This document shows positions 17,583-27,433 of a stretch of DNA of 64,000 bases, piece by piece. Source of the stretch: Streptomyces caelestis (lineage in GTDB: Bacteria > Actinomycetota > Actinomycetes > Streptomycetales > Streptomycetaceae); NCBI RefSeq assembly GCF_001279005.1, contig NZ_LGCN01000194.1, forward strand, positions 1-64,000. The letters are read 5' to 3'. The notes beneath the pieces were generated by a model. It made no database searches and had not been told where the DNA came from. It saw only the letters and a program-made list of their open reading frames with translations. A program made the translations under genes and the position numbers. Numbering within the stretch: position 1 is the first letter of the stretch; every line of letters starts with the position of its first letter.

Positions 17583-17981
17583 TCAGCAGGAACTGCCGCA
17601 GGACGACGAACCGCTCCCGCACGACGACGAACCGCTCCCGCACGACGAGGAACTCCCGCAGGAGGAGCCGCTCCCGCAGGACGCGGAACTGCCGCTGGAA
17701 CTGCGGTCGGCACAGTCGCTCGGCGAGCCTCCGCTCGCGCCTCCCTCCCACCAGGACGGCTGGTGGAGCGTGTTGCCCGTGTCGTGCGCCGACGCTCCGC
17801 CGTGCGCGGCGCCGGTCCCGGCCGGCCACGTTCCACGGCCGGCCCCGGCACCCGGGTGGTGCGCGGTCGCCCGCATGCCCGGATCGTCCCAGGCGCGGCG
17901 CCACGCCCGGCGCACCATCCAGGTGACCCCCGTGACGAGCACCAGCACGCACCCGCCCACCCACACGAACGCGATCCCCAT
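17583..17981 (-). CDS. Single-pass membrane protein with a Cys/Ser/Gly repeat tail
   Basis: A 132-residue protein. Residues 2-22 form one membrane helix (GIAFVWVGGCVLVLVTGVTW), followed by a basic stretch (RRAWRRAW), a linker and a C-terminal tail of about 36 residues made only of Ser, Cys, Gly and one Ala. The tail has repeated SCGSGSS units and eight Cys from about residue 100 to the last residue. The DNA of the tail is a degenerate 21-base tandem repeat. The ATG at 17981 follows GGGGGGACG. Short Cys-rich tails behind one helix occur in other actinobacterial membrane proteins of unknown function. Palmitoylation-like modification, metal binding or disulfide networks are all open possibilities. 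Confidence 0.6.
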   Translation of the reverse strand: MGIAFVWVGGCVLVLVTGVTWMVRRAWRRAWDDPGMRATAHHPGAGAGRGTWPAGTGAAHGGASAHDTGNTLHQPSWWEGGASGGSPSDCADRSSSGSSASCGSGSSCGSSSSCGSGSSSCGSGSSSCGSSC

Positions 17982-18341
17982 GACGTCCCCCCTTCCGCCG
18001 GGCCTGCGCGCCGACTGTCCGCAGGCTGCCCCGCCCGCCGGTGGCCCGAAGCGCCTTTTGAGCAAGTCCAGAGCTTCGGCGCGGCCACGCGCGCACCGGT
18101 GCGGACGGTCCGGCGGCGCCTGCGGGGCCGGCCGGTCGCGGTCGTGGTGACGGAAACGCCGGAATAAAACATTCCGTTACGGGGCGACAGGTCCGTTTTC
18201 GTGAGCGGCGTTCGCCCGCACCGTCGAATGTGCTTTCGGCCTTCGCGCACTGTATGGCTAATATCAGGCCATCAACCGCTACTGTCTGGCGCGTTCTTGT
18301 CACAGGTGCGGCCGACCGGTGACGAGGAGGGTGTCCGGCGG

Positions 18342-20756
18342 GTGAGCGGATCGAACAGGGACGGGCGGCGCGGAAGGAACGGCGCGCGGGCCGGTCGCCG
18401 GCGCGGGGGCGCGCCGGACGAGCGGACGCGGACGGCCGGTGAACGGCGCCTGCCGCTGCGCGCGGTGCTGCTGGTGCTGCTGCTCGTGCCGAGCGTGGCG
18501 CTGGTCGGGCTGTGGGGCCTGGCCACGTACGAACTGGGCAACGAGTACCGGGTGCAGGCCGCCCAGCACGACTTGAAGACGACCGTGGGCCCGCGCAACG
18601 CGGCCCTGTTCAACGCCCTGCAGCGGGAACGGCGGCTGACCCAGGAGGTGCTGGCCGCGCCCGAGGCGTCCCGGACCGCCCTGGTCGGGCAGCGCGCGGC
18701 CACCGACCGGGCCCTGCGCGCCTTCGAGCCGCTGGTCTCCGCGGACACCAGCGACGGCCAGCAGGGCCTGGCCGCCGCGATCTCCCGGACCGTGCGGGTG
18801 ACCGACCGGCTCGCGCAGGAGCGCCGCGCGGTGGACGCCGGGACCGTCGACGAGGAGCGGGCGTTCACCTACTACACCGAGGCCATCGCGGCCGGCACCG
18901 AGGTCTTCGCCGCGATCTCCCGCGGCGCCAACGGCGAGGTGACCGGCCTGTCGCAGGTCCTGTTCGACCTGAACGGGGCCGTGGACATGATCAACCGCGA
19001 GGACGCGGTGCTGGCTCGGGGCTGGCCCTCGGGCCGGCTGTCCGACGAGGACTACGACCTGGTCACCGACGCCGTCGGCACCCACGAGTACCTGCTCAAG
19101 TCGCGTGTGGCGCCGAACCTCAACGCCGAGGAGAGCCGGCTCTACACGGCGATGACCAAGAGCGAGGAATGGCGGAAGCGGGTCGAGCTGGAGGAGCGGC
19201 TGCAGGCCTCCGACGGTGAGGGCGTCGCGCTGTCCCCGGCCCGCGCCAAGGAGTGGCGGACCGCGGCGGACGCCTCGGTCGCCCGTCTCGAGGAACTCAT
19301 CGGCGCGCACAGCCAGGTCTCCGACGCCGCCGGCGCCGCCGCCGTGCGGGAGCTGAAGCTGTACCTGTACTCCGTCGCGGCCCTGGGCCTGTTCGCCGTC
19401 GTCCTGATCGTGCTGATGACCTGGCGGCTGACCACGCTCCTGCGCCGGCGCGTCCTCGCCGTGCACGATCAGGCGCGGGACCTGGAACAGCGGCTGCCGC
19501 AGGTGGTCGCCCGGCTGGAACAGGGCGAGAACGTGGACGTGGACGCGGAGGTCCCGGAACTGTCCCCGGCCGCGGACGAGTTCGGCGAGCTGAGCCGGGC
19601 GCTGAACCTGGCCGGCCGCACCGCGGTGCACACCGCGGTGCGCCAGGCGGAGCAGCACCGCGGCTTCGAGCGGCTGCTGCAGCGCATCGCGCGCCGCACC
19701 CAGCTCCTGATCGGCCTGCAGCTGAAGAAGCTGGACGCGTTGGAGCGCCGGCACGAGGACCCACAACTGCTGGAGGACCTGTTCGACCTGGACCACCTCA
19801 CCGCCCGGCTGCGCCGCTACGAGGAGAACCTGGTGATCCTCGCGGGCGGTCAGCCCCGGCGCCGCTGGCGCAGACCGGTGCCGCTGCTGGACGTCCTGCG
19901 CGCCGCGCAGGGCGAGGTCCAGGACTACCGGCGCATCGAGATCGACGTCGAGGGCCGGCCGTGGATCTCCGAACGGGCGGTGGGGCCGTTGATCCACATC
20001 CTGGCCGAGCTGATGGAGAACGCGACCGCGTTCTCCAAGCCGCCGGCTCCGGTCGAGGTCAAGGCGGCGCCGGTCAGCCGGGGCGTCGTGGTGGAGATGG
20101 AGGACCGCGGGCTGGGCATGGAGGCCGAGCAGTACGAGGCCGCCAACGCCCTGATGCAGGAGCCCCCGCAGATGGACGTGATGACCCGCGCCGACGACGT
20201 GCGCCTGGGCCTGTACGTGGTGGCCCGCCTGGCGGCGGGCCTGGGTCTGCAGGTGGAACTGCGGCCCTCGGCGTTCGGCGGCACCCGCGTCATCGTCCTC
20301 GTCCCGCAGGACCTCGTGGCCGAGCGGCCCCGGTCGGTGCCGGACGCGGCCGGCGACCCGTCGCCGAAGGACGCCGGCACCCCCCTCACCCCGTCGCGCC
20401 GGCACGCCGAACCCCGCCCCGCGGACGGCGCGGACGAGCTGCCGGTACGGTCGCGGGGACAGGCGATGGCCGACGTCACCGCACCGGCGCCGGCCCCCGC
20501 GGGCCCGCCGGCCCCACAGACCGGGCCCGTACCCCTGCCCCGCCGGACGCGTCAGGCCAGTCTGGTGGCCGAACTGCGCGCGCCGGCTCCGCACGACCCC
20601 CCGGTCTCCCCGGCCCCGTCCAGCGCCCCGGCCCGCTCCGGCGCCACCATCGGCGCCTTCCAGCGGCAGTCCCGCAAGAACCGCGCCGCCGGCGCGCGGC
20701 CGTCCGCGCCCGGCACCGACCAGTCCGAACCGCCCACGAGGGAAGACCGAGGATGA
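18342..20756 (+). CDS. cvnA: Conservon sensor histidine kinase with nitrate/nitrite-sensing-type domain (CvnA)
   Basis: An 804-residue membrane kinase-like protein. A basic N-terminus leads to TM1 (LRAVLLVLLLVPSVALVGLW, about 40-60), a NIT-type extracellular domain (about 70-330) and TM2 (YLYSVAALGLFAVVLIVLMT, about 340-362). A helical linker and an HATPase domain follow, with the N-box LAELMENATAFS (about 555) and G-box EDRGLGME. There is no clear phospho-accepting His box, as in other CvnA proteins. The C-terminal ~140 residues are Pro/Ala-rich. The GTG at 18342 is chosen with GGAGG about ten bases upstream. It is the first gene of a cvnABCD operon, coupled to cvnB by an ATGA overlap. CvnA is thought to pass a signal to the CvnD GTPase at the membrane. 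Confidence 0.9.
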   Translation: MSGSNRDGRRGRNGARAGRRRGGAPDERTRTAGERRLPLRAVLLVLLLVPSVALVGLWGLATYELGNEYRVQAAQHDLKTTVGPRNAALFNALQRERRLTQEVLAAPEASRTALVGQRAATDRALRAFEPLVSADTSDGQQGLAAAISRTVRVTDRLAQERRAVDAGTVDEERAFTYYTEAIAAGTEVFAAISRGANGEVTGLSQVLFDLNGAVDMINREDAVLARGWPSGRLSDEDYDLVTDAVGTHEYLLKSRVAPNLNAEESRLYTAMTKSEEWRKRVELEERLQASDGEGVALSPARAKEWRTAADASVARLEELIGAHSQVSDAAGAAAVRELKLYLYSVAALGLFAVVLIVLMTWRLTTLLRRRVLAVHDQARDLEQRLPQVVARLEQGENVDVDAEVPELSPAADEFGELSRALNLAGRTAVHTAVRQAEQHRGFERLLQRIARRTQLLIGLQLKKLDALERRHEDPQLLEDLFDLDHLTARLRRYEENLVILAGGQPRRRWRRPVPLLDVLRAAQGEVQDYRRIEIDVEGRPWISERAVGPLIHILAELMENATAFSKPPAPVEVKAAPVSRGVVVEMEDRGLGMEAEQYEAANALMQEPPQMDVMTRADDVRLGLYVVARLAAGLGLQVELRPSAFGGTRVIVLVPQDLVAERPRSVPDAAGDPSPKDAGTPLTPSRRHAEPRPADGADELPVRSRGQAMADVTAPAPAPAGPPAPQTGPVPLPRRTRQASLVAELRAPAPHDPPVSPAPSSAPARSGATIGAFQRQSRKNRAAGARPSAPGTDQSEPPTREDRG

Positions 20757-21199
20757 CTCAGCGAACCACCGCCACCGACGCAGACCTGGACTGGCTCCTG
20801 GACGGACTGGTCGACCAGGTGGCCGGCACCCGGCATGCCGTCGTGCTGTCCGACGACGGCCTGGTGATCAGCCGCTCGAAGAGCGTCGAGCGCTCCGACG
20901 CCGAGCGCCTGGCCGCGATCGCCACCGGTCAGCAGAGCCTGGCCCGTGGCGTCGGACAGCTCTTCCAGGGTGGTCCGGTCCACCAGGTCATCGTCGAGAT
21001 GGCGGACCTGTGGCTGTTCGTCACCGCGGCCGGCCGGGGCACCCACCTGGCCGTGGTCGCCTCCCAGGAGGTCGACGCCGAAGTGATGGCGGTCGCCATG
21101 CACACCCTGGTCCAGCAGGTGGGCCAGAAGCTGGGCACCGAGGAACGCACCCCGCAGTCCGACCCGCCCCCGCCCGCCGGCCCCGGGGCCGGCGCATGA
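20753..21199 (+). CDS. cvnB: Roadblock/LC7 protein of the conservon (CvnB)
   Basis: A 148-residue roadblock/LC7 domain protein (DLDWLLDGLVDQVAGTRHAV, VLSDDGLVISRS, and a LFVTAAGRGTHLAVVAS strand). In bacteria this fold acts as a dimeric partner or GTPase-activating protein for small GTPases (MglB is the model). It starts inside the cvnA stop (ATGA) and its own stop overlaps the cvnC start, so all are translated together. The tail after about residue 130 is Pro-rich and probably disordered. Confidence 0.93.
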   Translation: MTQRTTATDADLDWLLDGLVDQVAGTRHAVVLSDDGLVISRSKSVERSDAERLAAIATGQQSLARGVGQLFQGGPVHQVIVEMADLWLFVTAAGRGTHLAVVASQEVDAEVMAVAMHTLVQQVGQKLGTEERTPQSDPPPPAGPGAGA

Positions 21200-21594
21200 G
21201 GCACTGGACGGAGGACCTGGAGGACGACGCGGACGAACCGCTGGTCCGCCCCTACACCATCACCGGCGGCCGCACCACCGCCGGCCGTGACGACCTGACC
21301 CTGATCACTCTGATCACGGTACGGGCCACGCCCGGCACGGACACCGCGGCCGGCCGGCCCGCACTGCAGCCGGAACACCGCGCCGTCCTGCGCCTGTGCG
21401 CGCGCAGGCCGGTCGCGGTGGCCGAGATCGCCGCCGAACTGGACCTGCCGGTGTCGGTGACCAAGATCCTCATCGGCGACCTGATCGACGCCGGCCGGGT
21501 ACGGGCCCGGCCGCCCCTGGCCTTCGCGCACAACGGCGCCCACCCCGACATGACGATCCTTGAGGCGGTGAGAGATGGGCTTCGCGGGCTCTGA
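21196..21594 (+). CDS. cvnC: DUF742 protein of the conservon (CvnC)
   Basis: A 132-residue DUF742 protein. It opens with VRPYTITGGRT (about 17-27), typical of the family, and has a winged-helix-like core (VAVAEIAAELDLPVSVTKIL, IGDLIDAGRVRARPP). Its role is probably as an adaptor in the membrane-associated complex. It overlaps cvnB by four bases and cvnD by 20 bases. Confidence 0.93.
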   Translation: MRHWTEDLEDDADEPLVRPYTITGGRTTAGRDDLTLITLITVRATPGTDTAAGRPALQPEHRAVLRLCARRPVAVAEIAAELDLPVSVTKILIGDLIDAGRVRARPPLAFAHNGAHPDMTILEAVRDGLRGL

Positions 21595-22165
21595 TCCGGC
21601 ACAGACGGCCCAGGCCGTGAAGATCCTGATCGCCGGTGGCTTCGGCGTGGGCAAGACCACCCTGGTCGGCGCGGTCAGCGAGGTCGCCCCCCTGCACACC
21701 GAGGAGTACCTGACCCGGGCCAGCGTCGGCGTGGACGACCTGGTCGGCATCGACGCCAAGACCACCACCACCGTCGCCCTGGACTTCGGGCGCATCACCG
21801 TCAGCGACGAACTGGTGGTCTACCTGTTCGGGACCCCCGGCCAGGAACGCTTCTGGTTCATGTGGAACGACCTGGTGCTCGGAGCCCTGGGCGCGGTGGT
21901 ACTGGTCGACACCCGCCGTCTGGAGGTCAGTTTCGCCTCCATCGACTTCTTCGAAAGCCGCGGGGTCCCGTTCGTCGTGGCGGTCAACTGCTTCCACAAC
22001 GTCCGCGACCGCACGCCCGAGGAAGTCCGCACCGCCCTGGACCTGGACCCGCAGGTTCCCCTGGTGATGTGCGACGCACGCGAACGGACCGACGGCAGGG
22101 ACGTCCTGCTCACCCTGATCGAACACCTCATGGCCCGTCGCTCCGCGCCCCGGCCGACCGTGTGA
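21575..22165 (+). CDS. cvnD: Ras-like small GTPase of the conservon (CvnD)
   Basis: A 196-residue GTP-binding protein. The P-loop is GGFGVGKTT (about 21-29) and the switch II-like motif is LFGTPGQERFWFMW. The usual NKxD is degenerate (VNCFHN), as in other conservon GTPases. It probably cycles between GTP and GDP forms under the control of CvnA and CvnB and acts on development or secondary metabolism. The start overlaps cvnC by 20 bases. A strong hairpin follows the stop, closing the operon. Confidence 0.93.
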   Translation: MGFAGSDPAQTAQAVKILIAGGFGVGKTTLVGAVSEVAPLHTEEYLTRASVGVDDLVGIDAKTTTTVALDFGRITVSDELVVYLFGTPGQERFWFMWNDLVLGALGAVVLVDTRRLEVSFASIDFFESRGVPFVVAVNCFHNVRDRTPEEVRTALDLDPQVPLVMCDARERTDGRDVLLTLIEHLMARRSAPRPTV

Positions 22166-22170
22166 TCCCT

Positions 22171-22202
22171 GACCGTGCCGCCCCTCCCGGAGCGGCACGG
22201 TC
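22171..22202 (+). terminator. Terminator of the conservon operon
   Basis: GACCGTGCCGC and GCGGCACGGTC form an 11-bp perfect stem with a 10-base loop, six bases after the cvnD stop. Confidence 0.8.
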
Positions 22203-22304
22203 CCGGCGGGGGCGACACCGCCACCGCCTCCCCCCGCTCCCACCGCGTCGTGAACGTGTGCGTGCCCGGCCCGGCCGTCGTCCTTCTCCGGTGGGCGATC
22301 TCCC

Positions 22305-22379
22305 GGGGCACGCCGGCCCGGGGCACGCCGGCCCGGGGCACGCCGGCCCGGGGCACGCCGGCCCGGGGCACGCCGGCCC
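22305..22379. repeat. Five perfect tandem copies of a 15-bp unit
   Basis: GGGGCACGCCGGCCC occurs five times head to tail without a mismatch. On the minus strand one frame gives repeats of PRAGV. No gene here is convincing, so the array may be a simple slippage product. There are no spacers, so it is not a CRISPR. Confidence 0.95.
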
Positions 22380-22523
22380 CGGCCCACGCGGTGCGCCCGT
22401 ACACGGACCGCACGGCGCGGACGGTCACGCCGGGGGTGCGGGGCCGTGACGCCACCGGCCCACCGCCGGACGCGGGCCGCCCGGTCGCGCCCCCTCCCGC
22501 ACGGGGCTCCGGGGCGTCGGCCC

Positions 22524-22908
22524 CCTGACGCGGCGGGTACGACGGACGGCCGTGGACGAGTCCGCCCGGTGCGCCGGCGGGCGAGGCGGATCCGGGCCAG
22601 GTGTCCTCGGCCCGAGTGGCGCCGGACGCGTCGGTCACGTGGGCGGCGCCGTCGGCGCGGTCGACCACCACGATGTCACCGGAGCGCTCGTCGGCGGCGA
22701 CCGAGAGGGCGCGGTCGCCGGTCGCCGCGGACTCGGTCGCAGTGGCCGACACGCTGCCGTCCGCGCTGCTTGGGAACCGCTCGAGGAGGGCGGTGCCGTC
22801 GAACGTGACGCCCGGGGGCGCACCGGGCGACCGCCGCCGCCCCGGCCGCCCGGTGGCTGACCGGCTCGGCGCTGCTGCCGGTCGGCTGTGGAACCCCTGC
22901 GGGGCCAC
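22524..22908 (-). other. Coding-like fragment of unknown family
   Basis: On the minus strand the frame from 22908 reads protein-like text (GVTFDGTALLERFPSSADG, DRALSVAADERSGDIVVVDR) with strong third-base GC, which suggests a real gene once existed. It could be part of a beta-propeller-like secreted protein. Upstream and downstream the text turns low-complexity and runs into the 15-bp repeat, and there is no ribosome site. I treat it as a possible relic. The whole 22203-23046 stretch otherwise holds no gene I can support. Confidence 0.25.
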
Positions 22909-23013
22909 CGCTCGGCGGCCCGGTTTGCCGTACTGCGAGTAACAAGATCAAAGTTGATGTGTGCGCCTCAGGCAACCGTTTGAGGTGACCCCATCCCCTT
23001 GCGGCGCCCGTGA

Positions 23014-23223
<210 letters not shown>

Positions 23224-23251
23224 ACCTCTCCCGGCCCCGACGCGTTCTCTG

Positions 23252-23857
23252 ATGCGGGATGCCATCCCGAATATGAAACATCGAGAGGGTGGGCCGGCCC
23301 CGGACCCCGTCGACGTCCGGCTCGGCGCGCGACTGGCCGAGCTCAGGGGCGAGCACGGCCGGCCCCTCGGAGAGCTGGCGGAGCGCAGTGGGATCAGCCG
23401 GTCCACCCTCTCCAGGGCCGAGCGGGCGGAGACCAGCCCCACCGCCTCCCTGCTCAACCGGCTGTGCGCCGTCTACGGGCGGACCATGTCCCAGCTGCTC
23501 AGTGAGATCGAGGCGGAGCCCGCGCCGGTGGTGCGGGCCGCCGACCAGCCGGTGTGGCAGGACAGGGCCTCCGGTTTCGTCCGCCGGTCCGTGTCCCCGC
23601 CGCACGGCGGGCTGCGCGGCGAGCTCGTCGAGGGCCGACTCGACGCCGGTGCGGACATCGCCTACGACCGGCCGCCCGTACCCGGCCTGGAACAGCACAT
23701 CTGGGTCCTGAAAGGGGTCCTCGCCGTGACGGCCCGGGACGTCGAGCACCGTCTCGGGGGCGGCGACTGCCTCAGACTCCGCGTCTGGGGGCCCACCCGG
23801 TTCCGTTGTCCCGGCCCCGAGGGCGTGCGCTACGTGCTGGCGGTGGTGCGGCCGTGA
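23252..23857 (+). CDS. XRE-family regulator with C-terminal cupin
   Basis: A 201-residue regulator. The helix-turn-helix spans about residues 24-80 (LGARLAELRGEHGRPLGELA, SGISRSTLSRAERAETSPT). The rest is a small cupin barrel (about 115-200), likely a ligand sensor. It is coupled to the downstream acetyltransferase by a GTGA overlap; this regulator-GNAT pair recurs in actinobacteria. The start may be 23252 or the in-frame ATG at 23273; neither has a strong ribosome site. Confidence 0.88.
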   Translation: MRDAIPNMKHREGGPAPDPVDVRLGARLAELRGEHGRPLGELAERSGISRSTLSRAERAETSPTASLLNRLCAVYGRTMSQLLSEIEAEPAPVVRAADQPVWQDRASGFVRRSVSPPHGGLRGELVEGRLDAGADIAYDRPPVPGLEQHIWVLKGVLAVTARDVEHRLGGGDCLRLRVWGPTRFRCPGPEGVRYVLAVVRP

Positions 23858-24399
23858 ACATCGAGAGCCTGGACGCCGCTCGACTCCGGGAACGGCTCCA
23901 GGGGTTGGCCGAGCTGCTGGCCGACACGGTGGACGGCGGCGCCTCCGTCGGCTTCCTCGCTCCGCTCGACCGCGCGGAGGCGGCCGTCTGGTGGCGGGAA
24001 CGGTCCGCGGCCGTCGCCGCCGGCCGGCTCGCGGTGTGGGTGGCGCACGAGGAGCCCGCAGGGGTGCTGGGCACCGTGAGCCTCGCCCTCCCCGACAAGC
24101 CCAACAGCGCCCACCGCGCGGAACTGGTGAAGCTGATGGTGCACCGCGCGGCCCATGGCCGGGGCCTCGGCCGACGGCTGCTGACCGTCGCGGAGGAGGC
24201 GGCCACCGCGCGGGGTGTCACCCTGCTGCACCTGGACACCGAGACCGGCAGCCCGGCCGAGCGCCTCTACCGCTCCTCCGGCTGGACCCCCGTCGGCGCC
24301 ATCCCCGACTACGCGGCGGACCCCGCCGGGGTGCTGCGGCCGACGACGATCTACTACAAGCGTCCGGGAGCGGGCCCCGCGTCGGCCGTCGTCGGGTGA
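23854..24399 (+). CDS. GNAT-family N-acetyltransferase
   Basis: A 181-residue GNAT acyltransferase. The acetyl-CoA loop is VHRAAHGRGLGRRLL (about 104-118; R-G-x-G-x-R/G). Next come LLHLDTETGSPAERLYRSSG and W with a late YYKR strand. It transfers an acetyl group to a small amine. The GTG start overlaps the regulator stop, so expression is tied to the XRE-cupin protein. The acceptor is unknown. Confidence 0.9.
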   Translation: MNIESLDAARLRERLQGLAELLADTVDGGASVGFLAPLDRAEAAVWWRERSAAVAAGRLAVWVAHEEPAGVLGTVSLALPDKPNSAHRAELVKLMVHRAAHGRGLGRRLLTVAEEAATARGVTLLHLDTETGSPAERLYRSSGWTPVGAIPDYAADPAGVLRPTTIYYKRPGAGPASAVVG

Positions 24400-24429
24400 G
24401 TGTCAGTGCCGGCCGCTACGGTGCCTGCC

Positions 24430-24816
24430 ATGCCGGATGCAGAAGACGTACGACGGATCGCCCTGTCCCTGCCGGACACCACGGAGAAGGTCGCCTGGAG
24501 CATGCCCACGTTCCGGGTCGCGGGGAAGATGTTCGCCACCCTCCCCGAGGACGAGACCTCCATCGCCGTGCGCTGCCCCAAGGAGGAGCGTGACGAACTG
24601 GCCCTCGCCGAACCGGAGAAGTTCTGGATCGCCGGCCACGAGGCGCAGTTCGCCTGGGTCAGGGTCCGCCTCGCCGCACTGGAGGACGAGGGCGAGCTGC
24701 GCGACATCCTCGCCGACTCCTGGCGCCAGGCGGCCCCGCCCCGGCTCCTCGAGGCGCACCCCCGGCTGGGCCTGCCGCCCGTGGACGCGTGCGCCGGGCA
24801 GATCCCGCGGCCGTAA
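24430..24816 (+). CDS. MmcQ/YjbR family protein
   Basis: A 128-residue protein of the YjbR/MmcQ fold: DVRRIALSLPDTTEKVAW at the N-terminus, then MPTFRVAGKMFATL, and a C-terminal WRQAAPPRLLE helix. The family binds DNA in some members, but its role is unclear. It starts 31 bases after the acetyltransferase and may be in the same transcript. Confidence 0.85.
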   Translation: MPDAEDVRRIALSLPDTTEKVAWSMPTFRVAGKMFATLPEDETSIAVRCPKEERDELALAEPEKFWIAGHEAQFAWVRVRLAALEDEGELRDILADSWRQAAPPRLLEAHPRLGLPPVDACAGQIPRP

Positions 24817-24897
24817 ACGGGTGCGCGCTCACCGCCTGGAGTGCGGTATGGTTTCCGTGCGCGTTCGGCCCGGGGAATCCCCAGGTCAGACGGGCAA

Positions 24898-24971
<74 letters not shown>

Positions 24972-24990
24972 CTTGTCGAGCAGCAGGTCG

Positions 24991-25022
24991 GAGGCCGTAT
25001 CGGGGAGACCCGAGACGGCCTC
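24991..25022 (+). terminator. Terminator after tRNA-Pro copy 1
   Basis: GAGGCCGT and ACGGCCTC, with an inner TCGGG/CCCGA pairing, form a long hairpin 20 bases after the tRNA, followed by a T-rich stretch (TTCGTCGTTT). Confidence 0.8.
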
Positions 25023-25223
25023 TTCGTCGTTTCCCCACGCGCCGGCCGGAGGGACCGCCGGACGACTCCACCCACCGCACCGGAATCCGTGCGTCGAGCG
25101 CCATGAGCGAGCCATGGGCGAATGTCCTTGATGTAAGCGTATGCCCTGTTTAACGTTCGCCGGGTAGGCACCGCCGCGGGAACGGACACCCGCGCCGCGA
25201 TCCGGGAAGCGAGGTGGGGGCGC

Positions 25224-26507
25224 GTGCACGCGAGGCGCGGACGCACCGGAGGGCCGCGACGGACGCGGGCGCTGGTCGTGCTGACCCTGCTGGCATCGAC
25301 GCTCGCCGCCTGCGGCGGCGACGAGGGCGCCTCCCGGCCCACCCTCAACTGGTACAACTTCCCCGACGACTCCGGCGCCCTGCAGAAAGCCGCCGACCGC
25401 TGCAGCCGGGCCTCCGGCGGCCGCTACCGCATCAGCTACGACAAACTGCCCCGGGCCGCCGACGGCCAGCGCCAGCAACTGGTGCGCAGGCTCGCCGCCG
25501 AGGACGACTCCCTCGACATCCTGGGCCTGGACGTCACCTGGGCCGCGGAGTTCGCCGAGGCCCGCTGGATCCGGGAGTGGACCGGCGAGCCGAAGCGCCG
25601 GGCCACCGAGGGCACGCTCCGCGTCCCCCTGCAGACGGCCACCTGGAAGGGCAGGCTGTACGCGGTCCCGTACAACACCAACACCCAGCTCCTGTGGTAC
25701 CGCGAGGACCTGGTGCCCACCCCGCCGAAGACCTGGTCCGAGATGCTGACCATGTCCCGCAGCCTCGCCCGGCAGGGCAGACCGCACTACGTGGAGATTC
25801 AGGGCGCCCAGTACGAGGGCCTCACCGTCTGGTTCAACTCGCTGATCAACAGCGCGGGCGGCACCATCCTCGACCCGAGCGCCACCCGGCCCTCCCTCGG
25901 CCCGCCCGCCGTGCGGGCCGCCTCGATCATGCGGGAGCTCGCGAACTCCCCGGCCGCCGACCCCTCCCTGCCCAACCAGATGGAGGACCAGAACCGCCTG
26001 GCCATGGAGTCGGGCGTGGCGGCCTTCGAGCTCAACTACCCGTTCGTCTATCCGTCGATGAAGACGAACAACCCGCGGCTGTTCGAGAACTTCCGCTGGG
26101 CCCCCTACCCCCGCGTCGACGCCGACCGCCCCGCCCGCCCCACCATCGGCGGCATCGACCTCGCCGTCAGCGCCTACTCCCGCCACCCCGACCTGGCCTT
26201 CGAGGCGGCCCTGTGCCTGCGGAACCGGGAGAACCAGCTCACCGCCGCGCTCGAGGGCGGACTGCCGCCCACCCTGCGCGCCCTGTACGACGAGCCCGCC
26301 TTCATGAAGGAGTACCCCTTCTCCGAGGAGGTGCTGTCCGCCCTGGAATCGGCGAGCGTACGGCCGCTCACCCCCGCCTACCAGAACGTGTCGATCGCCG
26401 TCTCCCACACCCTGTCCCCGCCGTCGGAGATCGATCCCGGGAGCGCGGTCGACACCATCGGGGAACAGATCGACCAGGCCCTGCGATCCGAGGGTGTGAT
26501 CCCGTGA
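25224..26507 (+). CDS. lpqY: LpqY-like sugar-binding lipoprotein of an ABC importer
   Basis: A 427-residue extracellular solute-binding protein (family 1). The signal sequence ends in a lipobox LAAC, so Cys at about residue 30 would be lipidated. The text [18 protein letters not shown] then [17 protein letters not shown] matches my memory of mycobacterial LpqY, the trehalose-binding protein, as does the order with two permeases and an ATPase. It should capture trehalose or a related disaccharide. The GTG at 25224 has GAGGTGGGGG upstream. It overlaps the next gene by four bases (GTGA). Confidence 0.88.
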   Translation: MHARRGRTGGPRRTRALVVLTLLASTLAACGGDEGASRPTLNWYNFPDDSGALQKAADRCSRASGGRYRISYDKLPRAADGQRQQLVRRLAAEDDSLDILGLDVTWAAEFAEARWIREWTGEPKRRATEGTLRVPLQTATWKGRLYAVPYNTNTQLLWYREDLVPTPPKTWSEMLTMSRSLARQGRPHYVEIQGAQYEGLTVWFNSLINSAGGTILDPSATRPSLGPPAVRAASIMRELANSPAADPSLPNQMEDQNRLAMESGVAAFELNYPFVYPSMKTNNPRLFENFRWAPYPRVDADRPARPTIGGIDLAVSAYSRHPDLAFEAALCLRNRENQLTAALEGGLPPTLRALYDEPAFMKEYPFSEEVLSALESASVRPLTPAYQNVSIAVSHTLSPPSEIDPGSAVDTIGEQIDQALRSEGVIP

Positions 26508-27433
26508 GCACGAGGGCGGAGCCCACCGAGGGCAAGACGAAGGGCGGGAAGGCCCTCTCCGCCGGCGCCAGACAGGAGCGCCGCCTGGGCCGGCTGCTGT
26601 GCGCACCGGCCGTCCTCGTCATGACCGCCGTGACCGCCTACCCCATCGGCTACGCGGTCTACCTGTCCCTCCAGCGCTACGACCTGCGCTTCCCCGCTCA
26701 GGCCGAGTTCGTGGGCCTGAGCAACTACGGCGCGGTGCTGTCCTCCCCGTTCTGGTGGGACGCCTTCTGGGTCACGGTGTTCCTGACCGCCGTGTCCGTG
26801 GCCATCGAGCTCGTCCTCGGCATGGGCCTCGCCCTGGTGATGCACCGCACGCTCTTCGCACGCGGCACGGTGCGCACTGCGGTCCTCATCCCGTACGGCA
26901 TCGTCACCGTCGTCGCCGCCTTCTCCTGGCAGTACGCCTGGACCCCCGAACTCGGCTACCTCGCGGAGCTGTTGCCCAGCGGCGACGCCCCGCTCACCGA
27001 ACAGTGGCCCGCACTGTGGCTGATCGTCCTCGCCGAGGTGTGGAAGACCACCCCGTTCATGGCGCTGCTCCTGCTGGCCGGCCTCGCCCTCGTCCCCGAG
27101 GAGACCCTGAAGGCGGCCATGGTCGACGGCGCCACTCCCTGGCAGCGGTTCACCAAGGTCATGCTGCCGCTGATGAAACCGGCCATCCTGGTCGCGCTGC
27201 TCTTCCGCACCCTGGACGCGTTCCGGATCTTCGACAACATCTACGTCCTGACCGCGGGTGCCCACGGCACCGGCTCCCTGTCGATCCTCGGCTACGACAA
27301 CCTGTTCACCGCGCTGAACCTGGGCATCGGGTCGGCGATCTCGGTCCTGATCTTCCTCTGCGTCGGGATCATCGCCTTCACCTTCGTCAAGCTGTTCGGC
27401 GCCGCCGCACCGGGCGCGGAGGTGAAGCGCTGA
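26504..27433 (+). CDS. sugA: Sugar ABC transporter permease (SugA-like)
   Basis: A 309-residue inner-membrane permease of the MalF/UgpA type with six predicted helices and the EAA loop [20 protein letters not shown] that contacts the ATPase. The GTG start lies inside the stop of the binding protein, and its own stop overlaps the next start (TGATG). It forms the channel with the next permease. Confidence 0.92.
   Translation: MSTRAEPTEGKTKGGKALSAGARQERRLGRLLCAPAVLVMTAVTAYPIGYAVYLSLQRYDLRFPAQAEFVGLSNYGAVLSSPFWWDAFWVTVFLTAVSVAIELVLGMGLALVMHRTLFARGTVRTAVLIPYGIVTVVAAFSWQYAWTPELGYLAELLPSGDAPLTEQWPALWLIVLAEVWKTTPFMALLLLAGLALVPEETLKAAMVDGATPWQRFTKVMLPLMKPAILVALLFRTLDAFRIFDNIYVLTAGAHGTGSLSILGYDNLFTALNLGIGSAISVLIFLCVGIIAFTFVKLFGAAAPGAEVKR

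Noticed and set aside
17583..17981. Lanthipeptide or other Cys-rich RiPP precursor
   Set aside because: A membrane helix at the N-terminus and no modification enzyme nearby argue against it.
22305..22379. CRISPR array
   Set aside because: The 15-bp units are directly abutting with no spacers and there are no cas genes.
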